Part shown: positions 1 through 7,808 of the stretch, in pieces
How the letters are laid out: every line of letters begins with the position of its first letter
How positions within the stretch are numbered: the first letter of the stretch is position 1
IMG/VR virus record: IMGVR_UViG_3300035670_000274
Coordinates: 1-53,997 of that record
Source of the DNA: a virus
Reading direction: 5' to 3' (one strand)
Length of the DNA: 53,997 nucleotides
Notes under the pieces: model-generated
The model's input: only the letters and a program-made list of their open reading frames with translations
The model's database searches: none
Told to the model about the DNA's origin: nothing
Position numbers and translations under genes: made by a program

Positions 1-1146
1 CGCCGTGGTGCCGAACACCTTGAGCCCGCCGCTGCCGCTGATATCATTATTGCCACCCCAGAGAAAATTCCCGGTTGTGGTCATCACTCCTTTTTCAGTG
101 CTATTGAAAAAATAAAGGTTGTTCCGTATCTGCGAGGTCCCGGAAGTGGAGCCACCGATGGCGACATACCAGCTGGTCCCGGCTGCATTAGTCAGCTGAA
201 GATTCGCCGATTTGACGTTATCGCCAGTAGTCGCGACTTTGAAAAGGGCATCTTGGCCGGTGGGGGCGTTGAACGTGCCGATTCCTCCGGTGCCTTGACC
301 GAGGACCAGACTCGCGCCCGATGACCCGCCGGCCAGAGTCAGGTTGGTCGCGGAGGCGGCGGTGATGGAGGAGGCGGAACCGAGGGTGATGGCTCCGGCT
401 GACGAGGTGGTGATGGAATTCACCCCGTTGACTTGGATATTTACTGCGTTCGCGCCGTTGCTGGTAAGGGTAAGAGTGCTCTGTCCGATTACGCGGCCAT
501 TCACTTGAACGTTCGTGCCTTGGAACGTAGCGTTGCCTACGACATCGAGAAGCCCCCCAATATAAGCCGCCCCCGCAATCCCAACCCCACCGCTGACGAC
601 TAGGGCGCCGGTGGTGGTGTTGGTCGCGGCGGTGGTGGAGGCGATACTGACCGCGCCGTTAGACCCGGCAATACGCATAGCTTCCGTGCCACTATTGCGG
701 CGGAAGATCATGTTGCCGTTGGCGTTTTGGTCTACGGCAATGAACACATCACCGCCAAAGGCAGAAAATGAGCCTATGGATGTGCCGGCTGTTAAAACCC
801 GGAGAATCGGAAGACTGGCGTGGTCGGCTGCGATGGTCCCGCCCGACGCCGTAACAGTGCCCGCAAACGTCGCGGCCAACGTGCTGTTCGCCAACGTCAG
901 AGCCGTGCCCCCGGTCCCCAAGGCCAGCACCAGATTCTGCCCCGCTACAGAGGTAACGGAATTGATGGAGGTCAGCGTCGAAGACAGCGACAAAGTCCCG
1001 GCCGAAAGCGAGAGGTTGGACTGTAGAGTGGTAGTAGAAACGACGCCGGACGCATCCAGCCGCGCCAATGAGGAGGTCGTGGCACTAAGAGTGGTGGTGC
1101 CCGCGACACTTAACGCGGTCGGTATGGAAAAATTTATCGTAGCCAT
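1..1146 (-). CDS. Phage tail fibre / beta-helical structural protein (C-terminus cut by window edge)
   Basis: An open frame runs from ATG at 1146 to the left edge without a stop, giving 382 residues of a longer protein. The composition is extreme in Ala, Ser, Thr, Gly and Asn, with repeated hydrophobic strands of the type LTLAGGSS and LVLGQGTGG, typical of beta-helix or beta-prism fibre shafts. Cys is almost absent. It lies last in the order PhoH, 79-aa protein, fibre, fitting a virion gene block continuing to the left. The ATG follows a CATTTTACAC tract rather than an SD. The receptor-binding end is outside the window. Confidence 0.8.
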   Translation of the reverse strand, partial: MATINFSIPTALSVAGTTTLSATTSSLARLDASGVVSTTTLQSNLSLSAGTLSLSSTLTSINSVTSVAGQNLVLALGTGGTALTLANSTLAATFAGTVTASGGTIAADHASLPILRVLTAGTSIGSFSAFGGDVFIAVDQNANGNMIFRRNSGTEAMRIAGSNGAVSIASTTAATNTTTGALVVSGGVGIAGAAYIGGLLDVVGNATFQGTNVQVNGRVIGQSTLTLTSNGANAVNIQVNGVNSITTSSAGAITLGSASSITAASATNLTLAGGSSGASLVLGQGTGGIGTFNAPTGQDALFKVATTGDNVKSANLQLTNAAGTSWYVAIGGSTSGTSQIRNNLYFFNSTEKGVMTTTGNFLWGGNNDISGSGGLKVFGTTA

Positions 1147-1260
1147 GGGATTCGTGTAAAATGAATTGACCTTACCTGCGGCCAGACCTTGCGATGTGGT
1201 CGCCTATGTAGTTACACGTATTCCAGCTGGGGTTTGACCGCTATTTTGGGGAGACGGGCT

Positions 1261-1500
1261 TTACTTCTGGTAAAACACGACTACATTGCTCCCGGTCGCG
1301 CCGACATTCAAAAGGACCGGAGTCCCAATATGGCTCTCGATCTGTGTGGGAGCCCAAATCGGCGCGGACCCATTCACCACAGCTGCCCCTGAAACCACTG
1401 TGACAGAGAAGGTTACGGCACCAGCCGGAATCTGGGTCTGCCCGGCGGTTACGACGGCAAAATAAGGAGTAACAGGGTTGTAATCGGATGCAAAGGGCAT
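1261..1500 (-). CDS. Small beta-rich protein, probably virion-associated
   Basis: 79 aa, starting MPFASDYNPV and rich in Val, Ala, Gly, Thr and Asn, with alternating hydrophobic strands (VTFSVTVVSG, VLLNVGATGS). It looks like a single small beta-sandwich domain. It sits between PhoH and the fibre gene, so a head or tail decoration or fibre-accessory role is possible but inferred from position only. The start is preceded by CCATTTTACACCC, the same tract that precedes the fibre ATG. No SD is present. Confidence 0.6.
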   Translation of the reverse strand: MPFASDYNPVTPYFAVVTAGQTQIPAGAVTFSVTVVSGAAVVNGSAPIWAPTQIESHIGTPVLLNVGATGSNVVVFYQK

Positions 1501-1577
1501 GGGTGTAAAATGGAAGAGGTGGAAAAGACTGTATTCTCACCACTGGTTACACCTATATCCGATGGATTTTTATGTCA

Positions 1578-2378
1578 TTATTTGGGTGGAAACATGGGCT
1601 CGTTTTTGACGGAGGCCATTTCTTTCCGTTCAAATCTTTCCACGATATATTTCACGATCTTGGACCGGACAATGTCGTCTTTTGTGAAGGAGAAGCAGTG
1701 GATTCCATTCTCCCGGCTCTCTTCATCATTGAACATGTCAAAAGTCTTTTGGAAAGCGGACTTGGAACCGATATCGGACTGGCTAGGATCGCCGCAAATC
1801 ACGATTTTTGAGAACTGGCCGACACGGGTGAGAATTGTCAATAATTCCTCGCGAGTTTCGTTCTGGCTTTCGTCTGAAATTATGAACTTAGCGTTAAACG
1901 AAGCGCCTCTCAGGAAATTAACGGGAATACCCTCAATCCTGTTCTCCTTAACCAGTCTATCTACCTCACATTTCGGCAGCATTTCCTCCATTTTATCGTG
2001 AAGTGGTCGAGTGTAAGGCTCCATCTTCATGCCAGCCTCTCCGGGTAGGTAGCCAAGAGACCTAGACGCGCTTTCTACGACAGAGCGGATATACAGGATA
2101 TCGGAAACCGCACGTTTCTGCATCAGCATAAGACCAGCTAATACCGAGACATAGGTTTTGGACGTGCCGGCGGGACCCGAAAGGAAGACTACCTTTGTAT
2201 TTTTATCCAGAATCAGGTGTATCAACTCCTTCTGCTTGTCCGTTAAATCCGCTCTTTGGGATATGGAGAGGTCAAATCCGATTTTGTCCCTCTGCGGGAC
2301 TTTGGTGGATTTATCCGTTGCTGCGCCGCTATTCCCGCTTGCCTGCGGGACCGCCTTACGAGCCTTTTTCTTGGACAT
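1578..2378 (-). CDS. phoH: PhoH-like ATPase
   Basis: 266 aa PhoH-family P-loop protein. After a Lys/Ala-rich N-terminal extension of about 40 residues comes the ATPase core: Walker A GPAGTSKT at about residues 68-75 and Walker B-like IISDESQN near residue 165, with the GDPSQSD segment typical of the family. Phage PhoH proteins are common but their role is unsettled; RNA-associated ATPase or helicase activity has been proposed. It is the first large gene upstream of the fibre. A 43-codon ORF overlaps its start in another frame. Confidence 0.93.
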   Translation of the reverse strand: MSKKKARKAVPQASGNSGAATDKSTKVPQRDKIGFDLSISQRADLTDKQKELIHLILDKNTKVVFLSGPAGTSKTYVSVLAGLMLMQKRAVSDILYIRSVVESASRSLGYLPGEAGMKMEPYTRPLHDKMEEMLPKCEVDRLVKENRIEGIPVNFLRGASFNAKFIISDESQNETREELLTILTRVGQFSKIVICGDPSQSDIGSKSAFQKTFDMFNDEESRENGIHCFSFTKDDIVRSKIVKYIVERFERKEMASVKNEPMFPPK

Positions 2379-2487
2379 AGAGGATTGGTATATGATTTGC
2401 GGCGCTTTTTTCTACAGACCGGAGGTCTGCAAAGACTTCGCCACGCCCAAGGTTACACTTGATTCCTGACCCTTCTTGGAAAAACAT
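2356..2487 (-). CDS. Possible 43-aa ORF overlapping the PhoH start
   Basis: An ORF MFFQEGSGIK...VQEKGS ends 23 nt inside phoH in a different frame. Upstream of its ATG is CATACT followed by GTCAC, with TTGGGA 18 bp earlier, resembling the leaderless promoter of the small-gene array (there usually 7-10 nt to ATG, here 5). It may be a real small protein, or the promoter may simply serve phoH. Weakly supported. Confidence 0.3.
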   Translation of the reverse strand: MFFQEGSGIKCNLGRGEVFADLRSVEKSAANHIPILYVQEKGS

Positions 2488-2565
2488 GTGACAGTATGGA
2501 AAACGCTTGACTCCTGTCCCAATTGGGGTAAAAAGGGTAATCACACTGTTTTTCAACCCTATTAC

Positions 2566-3009
2566 ATGAGTTCTATCTCCTCCGGTTCTCCCGGTTTCGT
2601 CTATATCGCGACTTCCTCTACCCTTTCGGCGGCCGGTCTCCTGAAAATCGGGGCTACCACCCATGACCCGGACCTGAGAATGAAACAGTTGTCGGCCTCC
2701 ACATCCTCTCCCACTCCCTTTTTTGTGGCCTACTCCCGGCGGGTGCCAGACGTGAATCTGGCGGAGCGGGAGTTGCATGAATTCTTTGAGGATCGCCGCG
2801 TCAATGAAGGGCGCGAATTCTTTCAGGTCACATTATACGAGGCGGCCATAACTTTGGACCGCTTGGTGGGCGGAATGCCGGAATTGGTGGACCAGCCGGA
2901 AACACCTTTTTCAGAGCTGTTTGCATCTTTCCCCGATGACGGGACCGGTCGCGAGCTGACGGAATTCGAGGCGGCTCAATGTCGCGAACTGGCCGCAAAA
3001 ACGCGCTAA
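2566..3009 (+). CDS. T5orf172 / GIY-YIG domain protein
   Basis: 147 aa from ATG 2566; a longer frame starts at 2476 but that N-terminus does not resemble the family. Residues about 8-95 form a T5orf172 (Mug113-like) GIY-YIG-type domain: GFVYIATSST, then LLKIGATTHDPDLRMKQLSAS, then LAERELHEFFEDRRV and GREFFQV. The family is common in phages and is assumed to cut or bind nucleic acid. The C-terminal 50 residues are acidic. First gene of the only sizeable plus-strand cluster, divergent from phoH. Confidence 0.85.
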   Translation: MSSISSGSPGFVYIATSSTLSAAGLLKIGATTHDPDLRMKQLSASTSSPTPFFVAYSRRVPDVNLAERELHEFFEDRRVNEGREFFQVTLYEAAITLDRLVGGMPELVDQPETPFSELFASFPDDGTGRELTEFEAAQCRELAAKTR

Positions 3010-3035
3010 CCCGGCGGAATCCGCTGAATTAGCGC
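3003..3035 (+). terminator. Stem-loop between convergent genes, probable bidirectional terminator
   Basis: GCGCTAA at 3003-3009 pairs with TTAGCGC at 3029-3035, with a further GCGG/CCGC stem inside. It straddles the stop codon of the T5orf172 gene and faces the end of the convergent hsp20 gene. A short T-run follows at about 3051. Confidence 0.55.
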
Positions 3036-3063
3036 GAAAATGGGCGAAATCTTTTTGCCCGTC

Positions 3064-3435
3064 TTACTTGATTTCAATCCTCTTGGGTAGCGCTGTTTCC
3101 GGCTGGAACGCGGTAACAGTCAGGATGCCATCCTCCAGTTTGGCCTCAATCCTTCCGGTGTCAATCTCCGGCACATAAAATGTCTTGGACGCCTTGCCGC
3201 GCTTCTGGTTTTCGGCAGTCACCGTGATCTGGCTATCCGCAGCCTCCACGGAAATGTCCTCTTTCCGGTAACCGGCGACATTGATGTCAATCTGATAGAC
3301 GCCCTCCTTCTCGTTATAGGTCAGCCCCGTTTGGCTGCCGGCCAGCTCGCCGAACAGGTCGGAGAAAAAGCTGTCATAGCCGCGAGTAGTCTGCGGGCGG
3401 GAGAAGAGACTGAGCGGGTAGTTCTTGATAATCAT
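3064..3435 (-). CDS. Small heat-shock protein, Hsp20 / alpha-crystallin family
   Basis: 123 aa. The central alpha-crystallin domain (about residues 38-118) shows YQIDINVAGYRKEDISVEA, the strand pattern ITVTAENQ, and the closing GILTVTAFQPE with a C-terminal PKRIEIK. The N-terminal arm contains FFSDLFGEL. Normal length for class-A small heat shock proteins. An ATP-independent holdase in the phage-infected cell is the likely role. It stands alone on the minus strand between plus-strand genes. A GTGTAACC element lies 27 nt upstream of the ATG. Confidence 0.92.
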   Translation of the reverse strand: MIIKNYPLSLFSRPQTTRGYDSFFSDLFGELAGSQTGLTYNEKEGVYQIDINVAGYRKEDISVEAADSQITVTAENQKRGKASKTFYVPEIDTGRIEAKLEDGILTVTAFQPETALPKRIEIK

Positions 3436-3643
3436 AGCGATATGTTTTTTCTATTATTGGTTACACCGCCCGGAATTGAGCGGCTAGAAGTGTATAGGCA
3501 TGGACTGTGCCAGATGGGAAATACATCTGATACGAGGGGAAAGCGAGAAAACTCTAGTCCCGAGTGTGTCATTATGTCCCCATCCCCTTGACACATTCTT
3601 TTAACCTTGACTCAGCCCCCATAACGTGTAACATCCCTTTACT

Positions 3644-3868
3644 ATGACCCGGTTACCAAACCCTAAATTCGATTTCGGGACCACTGTCTATCCGGTCCTT
3701 TGCCCGTCCAAGGAAAACGCCGGTATGGTGACAGGCTACATCCTTCGGCCCGGCGGCCACATCCTGTATCTGGTCTCCGACGAATCCGGCACGGAATCCG
3801 AGCGGGAAGCCATCGAGCTGACGGACGAAGTGGATTACACCGCCTCTTCCGATAAAGACGACAAGTAA
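3644..3868 (+). CDS. Small hypothetical protein, first gene of a plus-strand trio
   Basis: 74 aa, acidic C-terminus (DESGTESEREAIELTDEVDY). The fold is probably a small beta barrel (FGTTVYPVLCP..GMVTGYILRPGGHILYLVS), as in short SH3-like phage proteins, but no family is certain. Upstream, TTGACT, 16 bp, TAACAT and 9 nt lead straight into the ATG, the same leaderless geometry as the minus-strand array. The next gene starts 7 nt downstream. Confidence 0.7.
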   Translation: MTRLPNPKFDFGTTVYPVLCPSKENAGMVTGYILRPGGHILYLVSDESGTESEREAIELTDEVDYTASSDKDDK

Positions 3869-3875
3869 TCGGACA

Positions 3876-4202
3876 ATGAGCGAAGAAATGAGTCTGGCCG
3901 CTTTCTGGGACGCGGCCCCAGCGGCAGACAGGAAGGAAAAGAAGTGGTTGAAAGGTCCGACCATAACCCAAGAAAACCTGAAGAACGGGACCGGCGCGAT
4001 TGAAAAGGTGACCCCGGCGGTATGGTTCTCCAAGACTTCCGGCAAACCGGCGACCAGTTCAAAAGGTCCACTCAAAATGTCTTTCGGCAAATACAAGGGC
4101 CGGCTAGCCATTGAAGTCCGAGAAGACGACCCCCATTACTGGAACTGGGCGCTGGACAATGTTGATTGGTTCGCGAAACAGGTGAAAGACGCTGGGCTTT
4201 AA
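3876..4202 (+). CDS. DUF3820-like protein (exonuclease X C-terminal type motif)
   Basis: 108 aa. The C-terminal third carries LKMSFGKYKGRLAIEV followed by YWNWALDNVDWF, matching the FGKYKG...WL pattern of DUF3820 and of the C-terminal domain of some RNase-T-like exonucleases. The N-terminal half is variable and Lys-rich. The domain is thought to bind nucleic acid. It sits 7 nt after the previous stop and 6 nt before the next gene, with TAATCGG before the ATG and no SD. Confidence 0.7.
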   Translation: MSEEMSLAAFWDAAPAADRKEKKWLKGPTITQENLKNGTGAIEKVTPAVWFSKTSGKPATSSKGPLKMSFGKYKGRLAIEVREDDPHYWNWALDNVDWFAKQVKDAGL

Positions 4203-4208
4203 TCGGTT

Positions 4209-4481
4209 ATGGCACATCCCAGAGTGGTGAAGAAAGGTGAGGCCGGCTACGACACCTACGTGGGACGCGGGTCTGTCTGGGGTAACCCATTTGTGATCGG
4301 TATCCACGGGGACAGAGCGGAAGTAATCGCGCAATACGAGGAATGGATTCGCGGCAGGCCAGAATTATTGGCCAGACTCCCGGAGCTAAAGGGCAAGACC
4401 TTGGGTTGCTTCTGTGCCCCTAAGCCCTGCCACGGGGAAGTATTGCTGAAGTTGCTGAAAGAAAACGGGATAGAGGAATAG
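4209..4481 (+). CDS. DUF4326 domain protein
   Basis: 90 aa and essentially all one DUF4326 domain: YDTYVGRGSVWGNPFVIG, a helical REYEEWI-like middle, then LKGKTLGCFCAPKPCHGEVLLKLL with the conserved Cys-x-Cys...Cys-His cluster suggesting metal binding. Widespread in phages; function unknown. Last gene of the plus-strand cluster, 6 nt after its neighbour. Confidence 0.88.
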   Translation: MAHPRVVKKGEAGYDTYVGRGSVWGNPFVIGIHGDRAEVIAQYEEWIRGRPELLARLPELKGKTLGCFCAPKPCHGEVLLKLLKENGIEE

Positions 4482-4521
4482 CCTCTGCTCTATCAGCTCC
4501 CCCCCGTTTACAGATCAGTTT

Positions 4522-4869
4522 CTAGCAGCATTTCCCGGCAAAGCGCGACCCGCCACGGAGCCCGCCATTTTTGCGAACAGCCGCGCCCCGAGCCGTTTTT
4601 TGCGGCAGGGACTGGGGCACAGGAGCCGAGCCCACGATATCCGACATTTTGGAAAGGTCCAAAGGAGGACGGTCCAATTCCCGGATTTGCCGATTGGCTT
4701 CTTCCGCAATCTGATACCACCCCATATTACTGGCGTGACGCGCCTTGGACTTGAGCCTTACCTTTTTGCGGTATTTCTCGGAGCCGAAGTCGTAACAGAG
4801 ACACTTAATGATGTGGGTCACGAACTTGCCGGTTACGACTAAGACGAAGATGAAGAATAAGGCTAGCAT
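4522..4869 (-). CDS. Single-span membrane protein with basic tail
   Basis: 115 aa. Residues 1-17 (MLALFFIFVLVVTGKFV) form a hydrophobic N-terminal span or signal anchor. The rest is strongly basic (EKYRKKVRLKSKARHAS; RGAAVRKNGGLRGGSRF). No family recognised. It stands alone next to the gene-free region 4870-5754. Confidence 0.6.
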   Translation of the reverse strand: MLALFFIFVLVVTGKFVTHIIKCLCYDFGSEKYRKKVRLKSKARHASNMGWYQIAEEANRQIRELDRPPLDLSKMSDIVGSAPVPQSLPQKTARGAAVRKNGGLRGGSRFAGKCC

Positions 4870-5160
4870 GATGGGATGGATGGATTTTGGTGAAGTTTTT
4901 GGAACAGTTTTTTCTGATTTCTCCGAGACTATGGACTAATTTCTGCCAAATGTCAAGCCCCGAAAGGGGGTAATTTTTGCAAGTAATTGGTCCCGCCTAT
5001 TTTTTGGGATTTTATCCCAAACGGATGGACCCCTTTCTGCCCGGTTTTTGAAAACAGGGGGTCACCTGATGCGAATACCACCGTCCACAGTGAAAAGGTG
5101 TCCAAACAGACATAGGCGGTGGGAGAGGACAAGATACATTGCCATAGGGACCGGAACACC

Positions 5161-5358
5161 GGGATACAACTGGATTTTTGAAGTGGTGCCGAGGCGAGGG
5201 TAGCGGTGAACCACAAAGGATAGGAAGGAATAAGACTATCGGCAAAGGAGACAGTGACTCTGGGTATAACTTGGATTTTTGGGGGACCGGCGAGGCTTCT
5301 TACAATGGATATGGAAACACTGACATACAACTGGATTTTGGAATGGGCTACGAGGCGA
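5161..5358. repeat. Three imperfect direct repeats
   Basis: Cores at 5161-5180, 5261-5280 and 5321-5340 share the pattern G-ATA(C/T)AAC-TGGATTTT; each is followed after about 10 bp by CGAGGC (GAGGCGAG in copies 1 and 3). Spacing is uneven (100 and 60 bp). The role is unknown. Confidence 0.55.
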
Positions 5359-5509
5359 GAATGATAGCCACCCGGCGCTCGCGCCGCTTGTAAAAAACTT
5401 GTAAAAATCGAAAAACACCCCTCGTTCTTTCGGATTAGGGGGAACCCCTCGGTCTGACTAGGGTGTTTCCCCTAGTTTTGACAACTTTTTTACGTATGTA
5501 AAAATCGCG

Positions 5510-5563
5510 CCTAGTATGCTTTCCCTTCGATCCTAGGCCATCGGGCCGGAGTGCATACCTAGG
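5510..5563. other. Structured RNA or cruciform candidate
   Basis: CCTAGTATGC at 5510-5519 pairs with GCATACCTAGG at 5553-5563 with one bulged base, closing a loop that contains its own GGCC-ATCG-GGCC hairpin. It lies downstream of TTGACA at about 5478 (plus strand) and an AGGG...CCCT dyad, so it may be the 5' part of a noncoding transcript. Confidence 0.4.
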
Positions 5564-5754
5564 TATACCACAAAAAGGGAGCGGCCCTAATGCGGCGCAA
5601 TGGCCGTTTCCGGGCATCCCCCCCCTTTGGCTCGATCCCCTGTTTTCGGCCTAGTCTATTGCAAGGGATTAGCGAAAGGGAGGTGGCGGGAATGGGCACG
5701 AAAAAACCCGGACCGTTTCCGGCCCGGGGCGAGGGGATGCGGCGCGCCGTGCGG

Positions 5755-5970
5755 TTAGACGCCCACGGGTTCGCGCTGCGTCACAGTTGCGTGCGTCACA
5801 TCCGACACGCTTTCAACCGTCATAGACTTGCGCGCGTGCCATTGAACCAACGTGTCGAGTGCCATAAAGCTCGCGCGCGAACGGGAAAGGAAAGCCGAAT
5901 CCGTGACAAGTTGCGTGCGTTGACCCTTGGGTGTGTTCACGATAACGGTGCGGGAATAGAGGGAGGACAT
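5755..5970 (-). CDS. Small hypothetical protein
   Basis: 71 aa, beginning MSSLYSRTVIVNTPKGQRTQ. Composition is protein-like and Ser/Thr/Val-rich, with no recognised domain. The overlapping plus-strand frames are Arg/Pro-rich and look like shadows. No SD; a weak TTAAGC lies 9 nt before the ATG. Left-most gene before the 885-bp gene-free region. Confidence 0.45.
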   Translation of the reverse strand: MSSLYSRTVIVNTPKGQRTQLVTDSAFLSRSRASFMALDTLVQWHARKSMTVESVSDVTHATVTQREPVGV

Positions 5971-6087
5971 TTGAGGGAGGCTTAAGCGAATCAGTTAATC
6001 GGCCCGGCGGAGCGCCGAACCTATGCGCAAAGGAAAAGACCCCGCACAAGCGGAGTCAATCCCTTTTTCTCGCCTACGTGTTACTAC

Positions 6088-6321
6088 TTAGGCCGCGCGC
6101 CGGCCCGTTTGCGAGGGGTGGAGACCCATTGCGCGCAATTGTTTGGCTTCCCTTTCCTCTGCGTTCCATTGCGCGGCCTGCTCCGCTTGCGCATGGCTTT
6201 CCCGCGCATCGTCCAGTAATTCCCGCGCAAGGGAAAGCAGGTTTTGGCGCCCATAGGACAGGCACGAAGCGCCCCAAAAACCGCGGTGATCCTGATCGAA
6301 ATCCGCGCTTTGCGTTACTCG
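6088..6321 (-). other. Coding-like frame without a start codon, -1 relative to the preceding gene
   Basis: Just before the stop of the 151-aa gene, an open -1 frame encodes about 76 residues with normal composition and a clear amphipathic helix (LARELLDDARESHAQAEQ), ending at 6088. It has no ATG, GTG or TTG near its beginning. GGAAAAC lies at 6321-6327, two codons before the upstream TAA, so a programmed -1 frameshift, a disrupted gene or a non-standard start are all possible. Confidence 0.35.
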
Positions 6322-6770
6322 TTTTCCGCAATCTCCAGTTTGATTCCAAGGGAGGCAAGCAATTCCGGAGTCAATGCGTCAAGCCTGTCTCCGTTCAAAT
6401 CCTTTGCGTAAATGCTCGAAAGCGTGCCGTCGGGCATCCTGCGGGAATTCCCGCGGAATCCGTAGGCATCATTCCAGCAACGCCGCAAATGGTCGCGCTC
6501 TTCGCCTTCGGGCATCGCTTCGATTTCAGCGTGCTCTTTTCCGGCCTCTTCATCGCCAGCGGGAAAGAATTCGTCTTCACAAATGGAATAGGCGTCTTCC
6601 CACGTTTGCGCCCGGACAATTCCACCAACCATGCCGAAGTTGCCAAGCGTAGTTTGCCAGACGAACAGAGGGCCGAATCCATCATCATACGTGGGGATTT
6701 TATGGCCGGATTCCGTTTGAGCGGAAACAAGCGATTGCGAGTCAGTAATCAGGGAGTTGTTTGTTTTCAC
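6315..6770 (-). CDS. Hypothetical protein, acidic, GTG start
   Basis: 151 aa with GTG start; the first codons GTGAAAACAAAC match the ATGAAAACAAAC opening of many array genes. The sequence is acidic and aromatic-rich around GFGPLFVWQTTLGNFGMVGGIV, with MPEGEERDHLRRCW later. No family recognised. Upstream TTGCGG, 16 bp, TTTACC and 7 nt reach the GTG. A possible -1 frame extension follows. Confidence 0.7.
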   Translation of the reverse strand: MKTNNSLITDSQSLVSAQTESGHKIPTYDDGFGPLFVWQTTLGNFGMVGGIVRAQTWEDAYSICEDEFFPAGDEEAGKEHAEIEAMPEGEERDHLRRCWNDAYGFRGNSRRMPDGTLSSIYAKDLNGDRLDALTPELLASLGIKLEIAENE

Positions 6771-6835
6771 GTTACGAGGTAAACGGTTTGTGCGGCGCGC
6801 CGCAAGCTTTATTTTGCGGGAAAATGCACGGTGTT

Positions 6836-6851
6836 TTGTAACGCGTTACAA
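6836..6851. promoter_or_regulatory. 16-bp perfect palindrome after a stop codon
   Basis: TTGTAACGCGTTACAA is perfectly self-complementary. It starts at the base after the stop of the 98-aa gene and lies upstream of the promoter of the 151-aa gene, the same slot that the AGGG...CCCT dyads occupy elsewhere. Probably an operator. Confidence 0.5.
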
Positions 6852-7148
6852 TCAAACCGTTTCCCGCACGGGATAAAGGTCAGCAGACGAAAGCAGGCCG
6901 GCGGCCTTTTTCATCCGGAATTCCCGGACATATTGGCGGTCAATTTCCCGGAGTTCGGCATAAACTTCGGGCTTCACAACCGCCAACGTTGGCCAATCCC
7001 ATCCCGTGCAAATGTCTCCGCGGCAACGGTCTGCGCGCGCTTCACGGTCAAGTTTCCGCAAAATTGCGTCATACCGGCGGCGGAGTGCTGCGCGCGCTTT
7101 GTCGAAAGGAGTAGGAGAAAGGACAGGGGAAACGGTGTTTGATTTCAT
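6852..7148 (-). CDS. Hypothetical Arg-rich helical protein
   Basis: 98 aa, starting MKSNTVSPVLSPTPF, one of the array genes sharing the M-K-(S/T)-N-T-Pro-rich opening. The rest is strongly helical and basic (FDKARAALRRRYDAILRKLDREARADR; VYAELREIDRQYVREFRMKKAAG). Its ATG overlaps the previous stop as ATGA, implying coupled translation. No family recognised. Confidence 0.72.
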   Translation of the reverse strand: MKSNTVSPVLSPTPFDKARAALRRRYDAILRKLDREARADRCRGDICTGWDWPTLAVVKPEVYAELREIDRQYVREFRMKKAAGLLSSADLYPVRETV

Positions 7149-7336
7149 GCGAGGAAATGAGAAGCGGGGACGGGTTTAATGGGGCGAATCGCGTTAACGT
7201 CTTGGACGAAAAACGTGCCATTGTATCCGACGCGCATAACTTTGTAAAGCGCATGTTTAGAGAGACCGTTTTCGTTGGAAGGCGATTCCAAAGTTTTGCC
7301 AAGGTAATGGGCGAGGGATTCGTTTTTCGTTTTCAC
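7145..7336 (-). CDS. Small hypothetical protein, GTG start
   Basis: 63 aa from GTG 7336. The frame is open to a TTG at 7372, but TTGCGC there is better read as the -35 box: TTGCGC, 17 bp, TTCTCT, 7 nt, GTGAAAACG. The opening VKTKNESLAHYLGK resembles the next gene's MKTKTESLALLQ. Stop overlaps the next ATG. Family unknown. Confidence 0.65.
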   Translation of the reverse strand: MKTKNESLAHYLGKTLESPSNENGLSKHALYKVMRVGYNGTFFVQDVNAIRPIKPVPASHFLA

Positions 7337-7381
7337 AGAAAAGAGAGAAAGGGGATTTGCGGCCGGGCGCAAGGTTTATTT

Positions 7382-7741
7382 TCAGTAATTTTCGCTTTCC
7401 CGCTCTTCTTTTTCCCTCAATTCTTTCGCAAATCCTTCGTGCGCGGGCACATAGACGCCCCATGCCGTGCGCGGTTCATCCTCCTTTTTCCACGCCGTCA
7501 ATCCGAACACTTTCAAGCAAGCGGACGCCACTGGACCGGTAAAACCGGCGCAAATCGCCTTGCGAGGTTCCGCGCCGCGGGAAATGTCCTCAGCTACGTT
7601 TTCGGCCCGCTCGAAATAGATTCCAAGTGCATAAGGGTTGTAACCTTTGGTGCGGTTTCCTCCGGTCCGTTCACGGTGTGCGGAGTCGAAACGCGTCAAT
7701 GCGGTTTGCAGTAAGGCAAGGGATTCGGTTTTCGTTTTCAT
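7382..7741 (-). CDS. Hypothetical protein
   Basis: 119 aa, MKTKTESLALLQTALTRFDS. Central part reads NPYALGIYFERAENVAEDI and KAICAGFTGPVASACLKVFGL, probably a compact alpha/beta domain, followed by a charged C-terminus. Promoter TTGCGC, 17 bp, TTCTCT, 8 nt to ATG. No SD. Family not recognised. Confidence 0.75.
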   Translation of the reverse strand: MKTKTESLALLQTALTRFDSAHRERTGGNRTKGYNPYALGIYFERAENVAEDISRGAEPRKAICAGFTGPVASACLKVFGLTAWKKEDEPRTAWGVYVPAHEGFAKELREKEERESENY

Positions 7742-7808
7742 CGGAAGGGAGAGAAAAGGGTTTTTGCCGGGGGCGCAAGGGAAAAGAAAAAGAATTTTCG
7801 CAAGGGGT

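Larger units (their letters stand above)
4870..5754. other. Gene-free region with direct repeats, two dyads and a structured domain
   Basis: About 885 bp in which no convincing gene is seen on either strand. It holds three imperfect direct repeats (5161-5358), two AGGG...CCCT dyads (5437-5449 and 5460-5473), a TTGACA directly after the second dyad on the plus strand, and a long stem (5510-5563). A mini-ORF of 6 codons could begin at 5516. This pattern suggests a noncoding RNA or regulatory region. Confidence 0.5.

Noticed and set aside
611-1159. Plus-strand ORF of 182 codons
   Set aside because: It is antisense to the fibre gene, with Val/Ala/Pro-biased shadow composition, while the minus frame is open to the window edge and fibre-like.
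6078-6782. Plus-strand ORF of 234 codons
   Set aside because: Antisense to the 151-aa gene that has the standard start and promoter; composition is Arg/Pro/Phe-rich.
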